This document shows positions 26,724 to 36,285 of a stretch of 64,000 nt of DNA, one piece after another; positions within the stretch are counted from its first letter, which is position 1; every line of letters starts with the position of its first letter. A program made the position numbers and the translations under genes. Source of the DNA: Candidatus Cloacimonas sp. (GTDB lineage: Bacteria > Cloacimonadota > Cloacimonadia > Cloacimonadales > Cloacimonadaceae); contig JALOCJ010000005.1 of NCBI GenBank assembly GCA_023227825.1, positions 141,986 through 205,985 on the forward strand. Reading direction: 5' to 3'. The notes below the pieces were generated by a model. The model saw only the letters and a list, made by a program, of their open reading frames with translations. It was not told where the DNA came from and did not search any database.

Positions 26724-28771
26724 AAACCAGCACTAAAGAGAAATTATATAGTGTCCTGAAATATCTGTGGTTTGCCTTTTGTCTGATTACAGGTATTTTT
26801 ACAGGCGCTTTATGGTTTTACCATGATAGTTTGCCTCCCACGAGTGAACTGAGAAATTATACTCTCCGTTCCGGTTCTGAGGTGTATGACCGCAATGGTA
26901 AAATGGTTTATCTTTTTGCTTTTGAAAAACGCAAGCTGGTTTCCCTGAAAGAACTTCCCCAATATTTGATAGATGCACTTATAATTACAGAAGACAAACA
27001 CTTTTATCATCATTTTGGAATTGATATTTTAGGTAATATTCGTGCTTTAGCTGTAGACCTGGTGCGTATGGATTTTTCCCAAGGAGCAAGTACTATAACT
27101 CAACAAATGGCACGCAATATGTTTCTTACTTTGGATAAACGTCTTTCGCGCAAACTGAAAGAAATTATACTCGCACTGAGAATTGAACAGGAATTTACGA
27201 AGGATGAAATCCTGGAGATTTATTTCAATAAAATCTTTTGGGGTGGACAAATTCACGGTGTGGAAACCGCTTCTTTATACTATTTCGGCAAACATGCCCG
27301 CGATTTAACATTGGCAGAAGCAGCAGCTTTAGTAGGTATGATTCAGCGTCCTAATTATTATAATCCCGCAAAACATCCCGAACGCTTGATTGAAAGACGG
27401 AATATGATTTTAAGCAAAATGCTGAAGGCAAAAAAAATAACCCAGGAAGAATACAATGCAGCAGTCGCTTCTAAAATAACCGGTGACCGCAGTTCTCTGC
27501 AACAATATTCAACTGATTATTATATTGAACATATTCGTTTGTATCTGGAACGCAAATATGGCACGGAAAAACTCTTTGAAGGCGGATTAAAGATTTACAC
27601 TCCAATGGATGTAGACCTTTCCGTTTATGCTGATTCTGTTTTAAATCGCTATCTTTCCAGAGTTGAAAAAGGTTATCCTGCTTCTATGCGTTATGACAGT
27701 GTTCCTAAAAACAGTGTGGATATAAATACCCGTTATCTGCAGGGTGGTATCTTATTAATGGAAAATAGTAACGGACAGGTTTTAGCGATGCTTGGAGGTA
27801 GAAACTTTACACACAGTAAATTTAACCGCATAACTCAGGCAAAAAGGCAACCCGGAAGTGCTATTAAACCAACTTATTATACAGCAGCAATTGAAAAGGG
27901 CTATACTCCTGCCACTGTTATTAATGATGCTCCTATAACTTTAACAGGAAGTAATGGAAAGGATTGGACTCCTCAAAATTTCAGCCGGAAATATTACGGA
28001 CCCACAAGAATGCGAACTGCTATTACTTATTCTTACAATGTATGGGCAGTTAAAACCGTTATGGACCTTGGACTGGATGTAGTTAATGATGCTTTTCGGC
28101 GTTTTGGAATTGATGCTAAAGCCGAGGACTATTCGGCTGCTCTTGGTGCTTATGAAGTTACTCCTATTAATTTAATTTCCGCCTTTACAACTTTTCCTAA
28201 TAACGGATTTCGCACAAAACCTGTGTTTATTACTAAAGTGGAAGATATTAATGGAAAAGTTCTGGAACGCAGTGTTACTGCAAAATATGATGTTACCTCA
28301 CCTCAAGTTGCTTTTATAATGACTTCTTTACTTCAATCCGTAGTCACTTCTGGAACAGGAGCTGCTGCCAAAAACAATTATTATTGGCAGGCAGCTGGGA
28401 AAACAGGAACTTCCAGTGATCATCGTGATGCCTGGTTTATAGGTTTTAACCGCAAATATACTTTAGGCATCTGGAACGGCTTTGATAATAATGCTGCCAT
28501 ATCTGCCAGTGCAAGTTGTGCTCCTATTTGGGGTCAAATTATGACGAGGGCAATTCGTAATGAAAATAAGGGGCGTTTTCCAAAATCTGACGATCCCCGC
28601 TATAGTTTTGTAGTTCCGGATAGAATTGTGAAAAGAACTATCAATCCTAAAACCGGTTTCCTTTCTGAAAATGGCATTGAAGAATATTTTATTGAGGATA
28701 ATATACCTCCTGCCCGTTCTGATACAATAAGCTATAATTATTATCCCACCCGTATGGATAATTCTGAATAA
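26720..28771 (+). CDS. Penicillin-binding protein 1A-type bifunctional transglycosylase/transpeptidase
   Basis: 683 residues. N-terminal TM helix (about 13-31), glycosyltransferase-51 domain with the catalytic EDKHFYHHFGID motif, QGASTITQQMARN and KLKEIILALRIEQEFTKDEI. The transpeptidase domain has QPGSAIKP (SxxK serine), TYSYN (SxN) and AAGKTGTSSDHRDAWFIGF (KTG). Inserted linker ORB-like segment around 240-330 is short. It makes and cross-links peptidoglycan at the cytoplasmic membrane. Full length. ATGA overlap with the preceding gene. Confidence 0.95.
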   Translation: MKTSTKEKLYSVLKYLWFAFCLITGIFTGALWFYHDSLPPTSELRNYTLRSGSEVYDRNGKMVYLFAFEKRKLVSLKELPQYLIDALIITEDKHFYHHFGIDILGNIRALAVDLVRMDFSQGASTITQQMARNMFLTLDKRLSRKLKEIILALRIEQEFTKDEILEIYFNKIFWGGQIHGVETASLYYFGKHARDLTLAEAAALVGMIQRPNYYNPAKHPERLIERRNMILSKMLKAKKITQEEYNAAVASKITGDRSSLQQYSTDYYIEHIRLYLERKYGTEKLFEGGLKIYTPMDVDLSVYADSVLNRYLSRVEKGYPASMRYDSVPKNSVDINTRYLQGGILLMENSNGQVLAMLGGRNFTHSKFNRITQAKRQPGSAIKPTYYTAAIEKGYTPATVINDAPITLTGSNGKDWTPQNFSRKYYGPTRMRTAITYSYNVWAVKTVMDLGLDVVNDAFRRFGIDAKAEDYSAALGAYEVTPINLISAFTTFPNNGFRTKPVFITKVEDINGKVLERSVTAKYDVTSPQVAFIMTSLLQSVVTSGTGAAAKNNYYWQAAGKTGTSSDHRDAWFIGFNRKYTLGIWNGFDNNAAISASASCAPIWGQIMTRAIRNENKGRFPKSDDPRYSFVVPDRIVKRTINPKTGFLSENGIEEYFIEDNIPPARSDTISYNYYPTRMDNSE

Positions 28772-28786
28772 ACCGGATAGTCAAGA

Positions 28787-29956
28787 ATGTATCGCATACT
28801 TTTTTATATTCTCTGTGTGCTTGTTTCAACGGGTTGCATAACCTATCTTGTTTTATGTATCCGTTTCGTGTATGGTTATAAGCACTATAAACCCGTTTTC
28901 AGCTTCAAAAAAAGGACAGTGAGTGTGGTTATTGCTGCCCGTAATGAAGCTAAGAACTTACAGGATTTATTGCTGTGTTTGCTCAATCAGGATTATCCTT
29001 CAGAGCTTTTTGAGGTTGTATTAGCCGATGATGATTCTGAAGATGAAACCGCGGAAGTAGCAAATAAGTATATTGAAGCAGGTCTAAATTTACATTATTT
29101 GAAAATTACGGGACGGGAAAATGTCCTATCCCCCAAAAAAAAAGCTCTGGAAGATGCTGTTTATACTGCGCAGGGAGAAATTATTCTTTCTACTGATGCA
29201 GATTGTATTGTTCCGACAACCTGGATTTCTTCTATGGTTTCTCTATTTACAGATGATGTTTCTATGGTTGCTGGTTATTCTAGAACTTTGCTTCCCAATT
29301 GGAAAAAGGCATCTCTCGTGCAAAAATATGAACATTTGGATTATGCCTTATCTTATATGGCTTTAGCGGGTTGTTATACAATTGGTAAAAGTTGGGCATG
29401 TGTAGGACAAAATATGGCTTACAGACGTTCTGCTTTTTATGATGTAGGGGGCTTTAGTAAAATAAAACATTTACTTTCGGGAGATGATGTAAATTTACTG
29501 CAGTTAATGCGTAATAAGGGTTATAAAATTGTTTTCAATTTTTCCCCTTCCAGTTTTGTTTACACGCAGCCGATTCAATCCTGGAAAGAACTAATCAATA
29601 AACGCAGTCGTTGGACTTCCAATATGAAATATCAGCTGAAGTTCAATCCGGAGTTCTATTTTATTCTGTTTTCGCTTGCCTGTTTATATTGGGGCGGGTT
29701 GCTAATGCTGTTTTTTAATTATAAATTAGCTTTGTTTATTTTGGCTTACCGTATTATTATAGAAAACATCATTTTCAATTTTTCCCGTTCACGTTTTGGA
29801 ATTACGAAAGAAATAATGAAGTTTTATCCTGTGTGGCTAGTTATTCAGAGTTTTTTTCTGGTGTTTACAATGGTACTGGGTCAGTTCAATATTTTTGTGT
29901 GGCACGGCAAAAGACCCAACAATAAAAGGAATAACAATGCAAACCATAATCTTTGA
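28787..29956 (+). CDS. Family 2 glycosyltransferase, membrane-bound
   Basis: 389 residues. N-terminal membrane helix (RILFYILCVLVSTGCITYLV), GT-A domain starting VSVVIAARNEAKNLQDLLLC, DDDSEDETAE (nucleotide-sugar Asp), STDADCIV (DxD), GDDVNLLQLM and KRSRWTSNMKYQ (a QxxRW-like motif), then two or three C-terminal helices. This layout fits processive or polyprenyl-linked sugar transferases. Acceptor unknown. Followed by an overlapping GlmU-like gene. Confidence 0.87.
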   Translation: MYRILFYILCVLVSTGCITYLVLCIRFVYGYKHYKPVFSFKKRTVSVVIAARNEAKNLQDLLLCLLNQDYPSELFEVVLADDDSEDETAEVANKYIEAGLNLHYLKITGRENVLSPKKKALEDAVYTAQGEIILSTDADCIVPTTWISSMVSLFTDDVSMVAGYSRTLLPNWKKASLVQKYEHLDYALSYMALAGCYTIGKSWACVGQNMAYRRSAFYDVGGFSKIKHLLSGDDVNLLQLMRNKGYKIVFNFSPSSFVYTQPIQSWKELINKRSRWTSNMKYQLKFNPEFYFILFSLACLYWGGLLMLFFNYKLALFILAYRIIIENIIFNFSRSRFGITKEIMKFYPVWLVIQSFFLVFTMVLGQFNIFVWHGKRPNNKRNNNANHNL

Positions 29957-31130
29957 TGATAATGCTCGTTCCAATTTTTTCCCTTTAACATTAAACAGAA
30001 GTGTTGGAGACCTGCGTTGTGGAATAACTAAATTGCGTCAGCGTTTAGAGTGCATTTTTTCCGATTCGGAAGAGACCTGTGTGCTTATAGATGAATCTCT
30101 TGTTCCGTTATATCAGGAACGACATCCCGATTGGATAATCAATTCTGCTGTAAGAGGGGAAAAACTCTATTTGAATTCACGCCTTATGTTAACTGCTGAT
30201 GCTTTGGAACAGATTCAAAAAATGGCTTTCGGTTCCTGTTTATATGCGGGACAGGATATTGTAGCTATAAAAGTGAAGGACGCTTCCATTTTTCCTGATG
30301 TTGTGAACTTGAAGAAAAAACTCAGTAATATCAACCTTTATAACTGCCTTGCAGACATTATTAAAGATAATTCCAGATTGCTTATGCGAGATTATCATCT
30401 CCATTTTTACGACGGAGAAAATTATTTTGAAACCGAACCGGGAGTTACTGTTTTGCATCCATATAATGTTTGGGTAGGAGAAGGAGCAGAATTTTCACCG
30501 GGAGTTATTTTGGATGCTTCAGAAGGACCTGTTGTAATTGATACGGGAGCACGCCTGATGGCTAATGCCGTTCTTTGCGGTCCTGTTTATGTAGGTAAAA
30601 AATCCCTGATTAAAATCGGTGCCAAAATTTACGGAGGCACTTCTATCGGACCTGTTTGTAAAGTTGGTGGAGAAGTTGAAGGAACAATTTTTCAGGGCTA
30701 TAGTAATAAGCAGCATGACGGTTTTTTGGGGCATTCTTATATCGGTGAATGGGTAAATATCGGTGCTGATACTAATAACAGTGACCTGAAAAATACTTAC
30801 CAAACAGTAGCTTATTATTCCTATACCAGTAAAGCTAAAATTGATTCCGGAAATCAATTTTTAGGTTGTGTAATTGGAGATCACAGCAAAACAGGTATTA
30901 ATTGCAGCATCAATACCGGAACTGTAATTGGTATTGGATGCAACCTTTATGGTCCAAATTTAATCCGTGATTTCATTCCTGATTTTTCCTGGGGCGAAGC
31001 AGAAAAATTAGATAAATACCGGTTCCCTGAATTTTGTGAAACAGCAGAAATTGTTAAACAGCGGCGAAAGATAAGCTTCACCGAAACTGAAAAAGCCCTA
31101 TATAATAATATCTATAAAATGAGGATATAA
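29937..31130 (+). CDS. GlmU-like sugar nucleotidyltransferase/acetyltransferase-type protein
   Basis: 397 residues from the ATG with AAAGGAATAAC in front; it overlaps the glycosyltransferase end by 20 bases. The N-terminus MQTIIFDDNARSNFFPLTLN followed by RSVGDLRCGI belongs to the alternative GlmU-like family found in Bacteroidetes and relatives (LTRPVGELRxGI). Residues 160 onwards are a left-handed beta helix (HPYNVWVGEGAEFSPGVILD, then GPVYVGKKSLIKIGAKIYGG, GEWVNIGADTNNSDLKNTY). Predicted: activation of a sugar phosphate for cell-envelope precursors. The exact sugar cannot be read from the sequence. Confidence 0.82.
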   Translation: MQTIIFDDNARSNFFPLTLNRSVGDLRCGITKLRQRLECIFSDSEETCVLIDESLVPLYQERHPDWIINSAVRGEKLYLNSRLMLTADALEQIQKMAFGSCLYAGQDIVAIKVKDASIFPDVVNLKKKLSNINLYNCLADIIKDNSRLLMRDYHLHFYDGENYFETEPGVTVLHPYNVWVGEGAEFSPGVILDASEGPVVIDTGARLMANAVLCGPVYVGKKSLIKIGAKIYGGTSIGPVCKVGGEVEGTIFQGYSNKQHDGFLGHSYIGEWVNIGADTNNSDLKNTYQTVAYYSYTSKAKIDSGNQFLGCVIGDHSKTGINCSINTGTVIGIGCNLYGPNLIRDFIPDFSWGEAEKLDKYRFPEFCETAEIVKQRRKISFTETEKALYNNIYKMRI

Positions 31131-31969
31131 TGACGGACTTTATAGAAGTGATATTTAGAACGGGACGAATTGGTTATTATCAAAATACCAAAGGCCTGAA
31201 TATTCAACCCGAAGATATAATAATAGTAGAAGTGGAAAGGGGTGACGATATAGCTCAGGTTATTCATCTGGGTATTAAGGAAGAAGAAATGGATGCTCAG
31301 GTTTTAACAGGAAAGACATTAAACATCCGACGCCAGGCAAATTCAGAAGACCTGGAGAAAATGAAAAACCTCAGCTATGAAGAAGATAAAGCAGCTAAAA
31401 CCTTTATTGCGCTCTTGGATCATTACCCTTTTGAAATGAAACTGATTGAAACAATTTACCAGTTTGACGGCAATAAATTGACATTTTTCTTCACTGCAGA
31501 GGGCAGAATTGATTTTAGAAGCTTTGTTCGGGAATTGGCTAATATTTTTAAAACCCGCATAGAACTTCATCAAACAACAGGTAGAGATGAAGCACGTCGT
31601 TTAGGTGGTTTTGGAATGTGCGGAAAACAATATTGTTGCGGTAGCTTTTTAAAACGCTTCAATCAGGTTACTATCAAAATGGCTAAAGACCAGAATCTGG
31701 CAGGAAATTTAACAAAAATTTCCGGACCCTGCGGTCGTCTGCTCTGTTGTCTTAATTTTGAAGAAGATTTTTATGTGGAGGAAGCTAAGGGCTTTCCTAT
31801 AGTTGGTACTTTTGTTTCCTATCAGAATACAAAAATGATGGTTTTTCGTCTTAATGTTTTAGCCAAAAAAGTTATGCTTACCAGCGAGGAAGGTGTAATT
31901 CAAGAAATTGATTTAGATGAATTTTCCCGTCTGCCAGTTATTAGTATTCCCATTTTGGAAGAATGCTAA
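31130..31969 (+). CDS. ricT: PSP1-domain RicT-like protein (YaaT family)
   Basis: 279 residues. The PSP1 domain carries GGFGMCGKQYCCGSFLKRFN and ISGPCGRLLCCLNFEEDFY, the cysteine-rich region that in Bacillus RicT (with RicA and RicF) coordinates iron-sulfur clusters. The complex affects RNase Y processing of mRNAs. TAATG overlap with the GlmU-like gene. The C-terminus (about 215-279) is a SH3-like tail. Good confidence for family; the RNA-processing role is known only from Firmicutes. Confidence 0.9.
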   Translation: MTDFIEVIFRTGRIGYYQNTKGLNIQPEDIIIVEVERGDDIAQVIHLGIKEEEMDAQVLTGKTLNIRRQANSEDLEKMKNLSYEEDKAAKTFIALLDHYPFEMKLIETIYQFDGNKLTFFFTAEGRIDFRSFVRELANIFKTRIELHQTTGRDEARRLGGFGMCGKQYCCGSFLKRFNQVTIKMAKDQNLAGNLTKISGPCGRLLCCLNFEEDFYVEEAKGFPIVGTFVSYQNTKMMVFRLNVLAKKVMLTSEEGVIQEIDLDEFSRLPVISIPILEEC

Positions 31970-32997
31970 CCAACATTTTTTCTTTAATACCGGAAGACCT
32001 GGCAAAAAGCATTATGAGCAGGCAACCTGAATTGCCTAGTTATAGAATCAGGCAAGTTCTTTCCTGGTTGTATAAATCCTACAATAACGAACCGGATAAA
32101 ATGACCAATTTACCGGAAGAATTCAGGTCTTTTTTAAAGACCAGTTACTCTTTTTCATTACCCGAAATAGAAAGCAAACTAGTGTCTCAAGACGGAGCTG
32201 TAAAATATCGTTTACGGCTGGAGGATAGCGAACTAATTGAAAGTGTATTAATTCCCACAGAGAAGAAGAACACACTTTGCCTTTCTACTCAGGTTGGTTG
32301 TGCCCGCAATTGCAAATTTTGTGCTACAGGAACAATGGGATTTATCAGGAATCTGGAAATACAAGAAATTGTAGGTCAGGTTATTATCGCCAGCAAAGAA
32401 CTAAAAAATAGCAGAGAAGCTAAACTTACCAATTTGGTTTTAATGGGAATGGGTGAACCAATGGATAATCTGAAAAATGTTCTTATCTCACTGCAAATTC
32501 TTCAAAGCAACGCAGGATTTTCTTTCAGTCCAAGGCGTATAACTATTTCCACCTGTGGAGTTGTTCCCGGAATTATAGCCCTTGCTGATAGCGAAATTAA
32601 AGCCAAACTTGCTCTTTCCTTAATTTCTGCCATTGAAGCAAAGCGCAAACAATTAATGCCTATAAGCAACAAATATAACCTTATTCAGTTGAAACAGGCA
32701 TTATTATATTACTTAAGAAAAACTTCCTTTCGCTTAACTATTGAGTATATCCTCATTCCAAGTTTTAATATGGATAGCGAAGACCTTTCCGCTTTACGCA
32801 AATTCACAGGTGACCTATCCTGTAAAATAAATTTTATTCCTTATAATCCTGGCAGAAATTCCCGATTTAGAGCTCCTACAGAACCAGAAATTAAGGACTT
32901 TCTGCAGAAAGCACAAAAATTGCCCCAAGCAATAACTTTACGCAAAAGCAGGGGAGCAGATATTTTTGGTGCCTGCGGACAACTTACTAAAAAATAA
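31963..32997 (+). CDS. rlmN: 23S rRNA (adenine2503-C2)-methyltransferase RlmN (dual-specificity type)
   Basis: 344 residues. N-terminal HhH-like region (SYRIRQVLSWLYKSY), radical SAM cluster motif GCARNCKFCATG (CxxxCxxC), GEPMDN, SAM-contact ITISTCGVVPG and the C-terminal acceptor cysteine in DIFGACGQL, which with the radical-SAM core distinguishes RlmN/Cfr. It methylates A2503 of 23S rRNA and A37 of some tRNAs. Overlaps the ricT end by 7 bases. Full length. Confidence 0.95.
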   Translation: MLTNIFSLIPEDLAKSIMSRQPELPSYRIRQVLSWLYKSYNNEPDKMTNLPEEFRSFLKTSYSFSLPEIESKLVSQDGAVKYRLRLEDSELIESVLIPTEKKNTLCLSTQVGCARNCKFCATGTMGFIRNLEIQEIVGQVIIASKELKNSREAKLTNLVLMGMGEPMDNLKNVLISLQILQSNAGFSFSPRRITISTCGVVPGIIALADSEIKAKLALSLISAIEAKRKQLMPISNKYNLIQLKQALLYYLRKTSFRLTIEYILIPSFNMDSEDLSALRKFTGDLSCKINFIPYNPGRNSRFRAPTEPEIKDFLQKAQKLPQAITLRKSRGADIFGACGQLTKK

Positions 32998-33012
32998 TAC
33001 AGGAGAAAAAAA

Positions 33013-33789
33013 ATGAAAGATATTCCGCAAATTGCCAAAGAACTTTTTGGTGATAATCATCCCGCCCAATGTAAAGGTGGACACATAATTTGTCTGAACT
33101 GTTATCAGTGTCATTTAAATTGTCCTGATCAAGTTTATAATCCGACTCAGGATTTGGCTTCTGTAATAGATGCTACAGTTTTAAAAGCAGAAACTAGTAA
33201 AGAAGATATAAAAGAACTTTGTAAAACAGCAAATAAATATAAAACTGCCGCGGTTTGTGTTAATTCACATTTTATCCCTTTGGTGAAAGAGCTTCTGGAA
33301 AAACCGGTTAAAAGCTGCACCGTTATCAATTTCCCCTTGGGTGCATCTCTTCAAAAAGCAATAGTTAATGAAGCAAAAGCGGTTTTAACAATCGGTACAG
33401 AAGAAGTGGATTTGGTTCAGAACTTAAGTGCTTTTTTAAGTGGTGATTACAAAAGTAATTTGCAATGTATGCAAGAAGTGGTTAAATTATGTAAGCAGCA
33501 TAAGGCATTGTTGAAAGTTATTTTGGAGACCTGCTATCTTACAGAAGAACAGATAATTATCAGTTGTCTGCTAGCTAAAAAAGCAGGAGCCGATTTTGTT
33601 AAGACCTCAACCGGTTTTGGAACTGCAGGTGCCACTATTGATAATATTAAATTAATGCGTAAAATTGTAGGACCTAAAATTGGTGTAAAAGCTGCAGGCG
33701 GAATTAAAACTAAAGAACAGGCACTGGCAATGCTTGCTGCAGGTGCCAATAGAATCGGAGCTTCCAGCGTGAAAACAATTTTACAATAA
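33013..33789 (+). CDS. deoC: Deoxyribose-phosphate aldolase with cysteine-rich N-terminal extension
   Basis: 258 residues. The aldolase barrel starts near residue 50 (VIDATVLKAETSKEDI), with Schiff-base lysine motif DFVKTSTGFGTAGAT and second lysine VKAAGGIKTKEQA. It cleaves 2-deoxyribose-5-phosphate to acetaldehyde and glyceraldehyde-3-phosphate. Unusual is the first 45 residues: Cys20, Cys27, Cys30, Cys33 and Cys37 in CKGGHIICLNCYQCHLNC, which could bind a metal or Fe-S cluster. Next to a thyX-like gene, so deoxynucleotide salvage and synthesis are side by side. AGGAG start context. Confidence 0.9.
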   Translation: MKDIPQIAKELFGDNHPAQCKGGHIICLNCYQCHLNCPDQVYNPTQDLASVIDATVLKAETSKEDIKELCKTANKYKTAAVCVNSHFIPLVKELLEKPVKSCTVINFPLGASLQKAIVNEAKAVLTIGTEEVDLVQNLSAFLSGDYKSNLQCMQEVVKLCKQHKALLKVILETCYLTEEQIIISCLLAKKAGADFVKTSTGFGTAGATIDNIKLMRKIVGPKIGVKAAGGIKTKEQALAMLAAGANRIGASSVKTILQ

Positions 33790-33801
33790 GGATGATCCAA
33801 T

Positions 33802-35250
33802 ATGATAGTGAATATTGCAGGATTTAACATTGAGAAAGGACTTATTGATAAACTGAATAGTCCTTTGGCTACTCCGGAATTGATTTCTGCCTCTTATGCC
33901 CGTATCAGCAGAAGCAATAAAAGCATTGATAACCTGAGAAAAGAAGCGATGCAAGAACTAGAAAAGGCAAGAAAAACCAATACCAATATCATCTTTGAGA
34001 TGGGTCATAGCTCTGTTGCAGAACATTCGGTTTTTAATATTGATATAATCGGAATTTCCAGAGCATTAACAGAATTGGTTCAACGCAGCAGAATTGCTTC
34101 CTTCACAGAAAAATCTCAACGCTATGTAACTTTTGGCAAGGATTATGTTATTCCTAAAGAATTCACCAATCGCCCCAAACTGAAACAGCCCTACAAGAAA
34201 CTGATGGACGAACTTTTTGCTGAATATGAATTCAGTTTCAATGCGTTAAATGAACTGTATAAAAAACAGAAACCGCAACTCAGAACCCGTGAAAGGGAAT
34301 GCCTTGCCAAAGAAGATGCGCGTTACATTTTACCTCTTTCCACAAAAACCCAAATGGGAATGACTATTAATGCCCGCTCCCTGGAAAATCTCTTGCGGCG
34401 TTTAAATAAAAGTCCCTTAAAAGAAGCCGCTGAACTAAAGGAATTATTATATACCAAGGTCTCGGCAATTGCCCCTTCTTTAATTCGTTACCTGGATACT
34501 AATGAATACACTGGAAAAGTGGATTTGGAAAAAGTTGGTTTTTCCGGTTTTCTACAACAGGAATTGCCTTGGGTGAAAGAATTGGATATGGAAAATAAAG
34601 TGAAGGTGCTTAATATTCCTGCTAACGCTGATGACACTATTTTAGCAAGTATAATCTACCAGCAGGGAGAATTGGACTGGAATGAAACAAAGGAAACAGT
34701 GGCGCATTTACCCAGGATAATTAAACAACAACTCTGGAATCAAGTTTTTAAAAATTTAAAGCCCTGGCACAAAGTTCCCCGTGCTTTTGAGACAGTTGAT
34801 TTCTGCTTTGAACTGACAATGAGCGAAAGTTGCTGGGCTCAATTTAAGCGACATCGCTATTGTACTATTTTGCGCAAAGCGGGAAGTTCTTTATCTGCAA
34901 AAATCCCTCCTGCCATAAAAGCTATTAAAAGGGAAGATATTTGGACGGAACTGAATAATAATATTATCCGATTGGGTAGTTTACTTCCCCCGAAACTGGC
35001 ATATCTAAATCCTTATTTTAGAACTAATGCCTCTCTTGTTACCATTTTTGTGAAGATGAATTTGCGCGAAATTTACCATTTTGTCCGCCTGCGTAGTGAC
35101 GAAAATGCCCAATGGGAAATCCGAGAAATATCACAATTATTGGCAAAACAAGTGAAAAAAGTTGCCCCTCAGGCAGCTGCCTTCCTTTGTGGAAAAAGTG
35201 AAATGAATAGGGATGTTTTAACTTACAATTTTCACCTGCCTTTAATGTAA
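33802..35250 (+). CDS. thyX: Double-length ThyX-like protein (FAD-dependent thymidylate synthase family)
   Basis: 482 residues, about twice a normal ThyX (220-260). The N-terminal half has the ThyX signature in slightly changed form: QRSRIASFTEKSQRYV for RHRxxSxNExSxRY, preceded by GHSSVAEHSVFNIDI (family: GHxSxxEH). The C-terminal half repeats the fold with KRHRYCTILRKAGSSLSAKI, more degenerate. Normal ThyX is a homotetramer; this may be a pseudo-dimer in which one half keeps catalysis. It would make dTMP from dUMP with FAD and methylene-THF. Catalytic status needs testing. Confidence 0.72.
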   Translation: MIVNIAGFNIEKGLIDKLNSPLATPELISASYARISRSNKSIDNLRKEAMQELEKARKTNTNIIFEMGHSSVAEHSVFNIDIIGISRALTELVQRSRIASFTEKSQRYVTFGKDYVIPKEFTNRPKLKQPYKKLMDELFAEYEFSFNALNELYKKQKPQLRTRERECLAKEDARYILPLSTKTQMGMTINARSLENLLRRLNKSPLKEAAELKELLYTKVSAIAPSLIRYLDTNEYTGKVDLEKVGFSGFLQQELPWVKELDMENKVKVLNIPANADDTILASIIYQQGELDWNETKETVAHLPRIIKQQLWNQVFKNLKPWHKVPRAFETVDFCFELTMSESCWAQFKRHRYCTILRKAGSSLSAKIPPAIKAIKREDIWTELNNNIIRLGSLLPPKLAYLNPYFRTNASLVTIFVKMNLREIYHFVRLRSDENAQWEIREISQLLAKQVKKVAPQAAAFLCGKSEMNRDVLTYNFHLPLM

Positions 35251-35445
35251 CCACACACCATATTTTTTTCCCCCTTACAACCCCTCTTTAGCTTATCTAT
35301 AGACCTAAAAATTGTGAGTCATCATAAAAGCAAGCTAACAAAATTCGCTAAATCAAAATACGGCAAGAAATTAACAAATAGAACCAATATCATAACCACA
35401 GAAAACCTATAATTTTTCATCATAACAATCCCATATCCAGCTCTT

Positions 35446-35474
35446 ATGATTCCCATATCGGATATGGGAATCAT
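35446..35474. repeat. 14-bp perfect inverted repeat
   Basis: ATGATTCCCATATC, one central G, then its exact complement. Flanking partial copies of TCCCATAT / ATATGGGA lie on both sides, suggesting a repeated operator-like or degraded element. Confidence 0.55.
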
Positions 35475-35640
35475 ATGGGAATCTTATAATCTGCATAACG
35501 CGGAAAAGCAGGAATTATCACCCAACTATTTTGGGAAAGAAAAAGAGCAATTTCTCCGAATAGTGTTATAATGCTTTACGGAGTTGCTTTTTTTTTAACT
35601 TACAATTTTTCGGTTTGTAGATAAGCTAAAAAGCAGTGGA

Positions 35641-35833
35641 AAGTGAAAAAGAATAATAGATGTGGTTACCTTAAAGCCAGATAAAAATAGTGGGTCAAAA
35701 CATCTTTCAGAACGGTTGTATGGGTGCATACTTTATGTTTGAAATCATATTTTTTTGTTTTTTAGACCGGTTGTAGAGCGGTTGCAAGTGAAAAAGAATG
35801 ATAGATGTGGTTACATTAAAGGCAGGTGAAAAT
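35641..35833. repeat. Direct repeat of about 48 bp, two copies 145 bp apart
   Basis: AAGTGAAAAAGAATAATAGA then TGTGGTTAC at 35641 is repeated at 35786 with few changes (A/G swaps), continuing through TTAAAG and CAG. The spacing rules out slippage. Confidence 0.6.
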
Positions 35834-36226
35834 TATGAATCAAAACTTCCCACCGTTTAAATCGTGAATTTTACGAGTGACTTACGCCACTATCTCTCCC
35901 AGCCAATTACCCTCCTCAGGGATAGCTTCCGTATAAAAATATTCAAAAATGAATAAATGTATCATTTTACTCTGCCATTCTGTATCATTTTAGATTACCA
36001 TTGACTGGCTACTGTTAAAAGACGAGGATATCGTTCTTCCGGAATAAAAAAGCCCAAAAGGTAATATTACAATAACGATGGTAGCGTAAGCCCATCGGGG
36101 AATGAGGAAGGAAAAAAAGGTAGATGCTTTTTCAATACAGGGGAAAGATTTTTCTTGTCTTTTTTCAGGATTGTAAATTATAGGTATTAGAAGAAAAAGA
36201 TAATGTTAAAGTATTGGGAATTTGTG

Positions 36227-36252
36227 AAGGAACAGCATCCTCCGACTACACA
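36227..36252. repeat. Inverted copy of the 25.1-kb dispersed element
   Basis: Reverse complement of 25097-25122 with two mismatches, about 35 bp before the aminotransferase start. Both copies contain AACAGC-TCCTCCGAC, loosely like the AACGA...TCCTCGTCGTT hairpin family. Confidence 0.6.
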
Positions 36253-36285
36253 GAAATAAAATTAAAAAATATAAAGGAATCTAAA

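Larger units (their letters stand above)
35251..36285. other. Intergenic, about 1 kb, with palindromes and a degenerate direct repeat
   Basis: No credible gene in over 1 kb. Present: a 14-bp palindrome pair (35446-35474), a repeated 48-bp segment (35641 and 35786), a fragment of the AACGA hairpin family (36021-36042, AACGATATCCTCGTC on the minus strand), a perfect 10-bp palindrome GTAATATTAC (36061-36070), a CGATGG/CCATCG hairpin (36076-36097) and the 26-bp element at 36227-36252. An eroded mobile element is possible. Confidence 0.6.
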
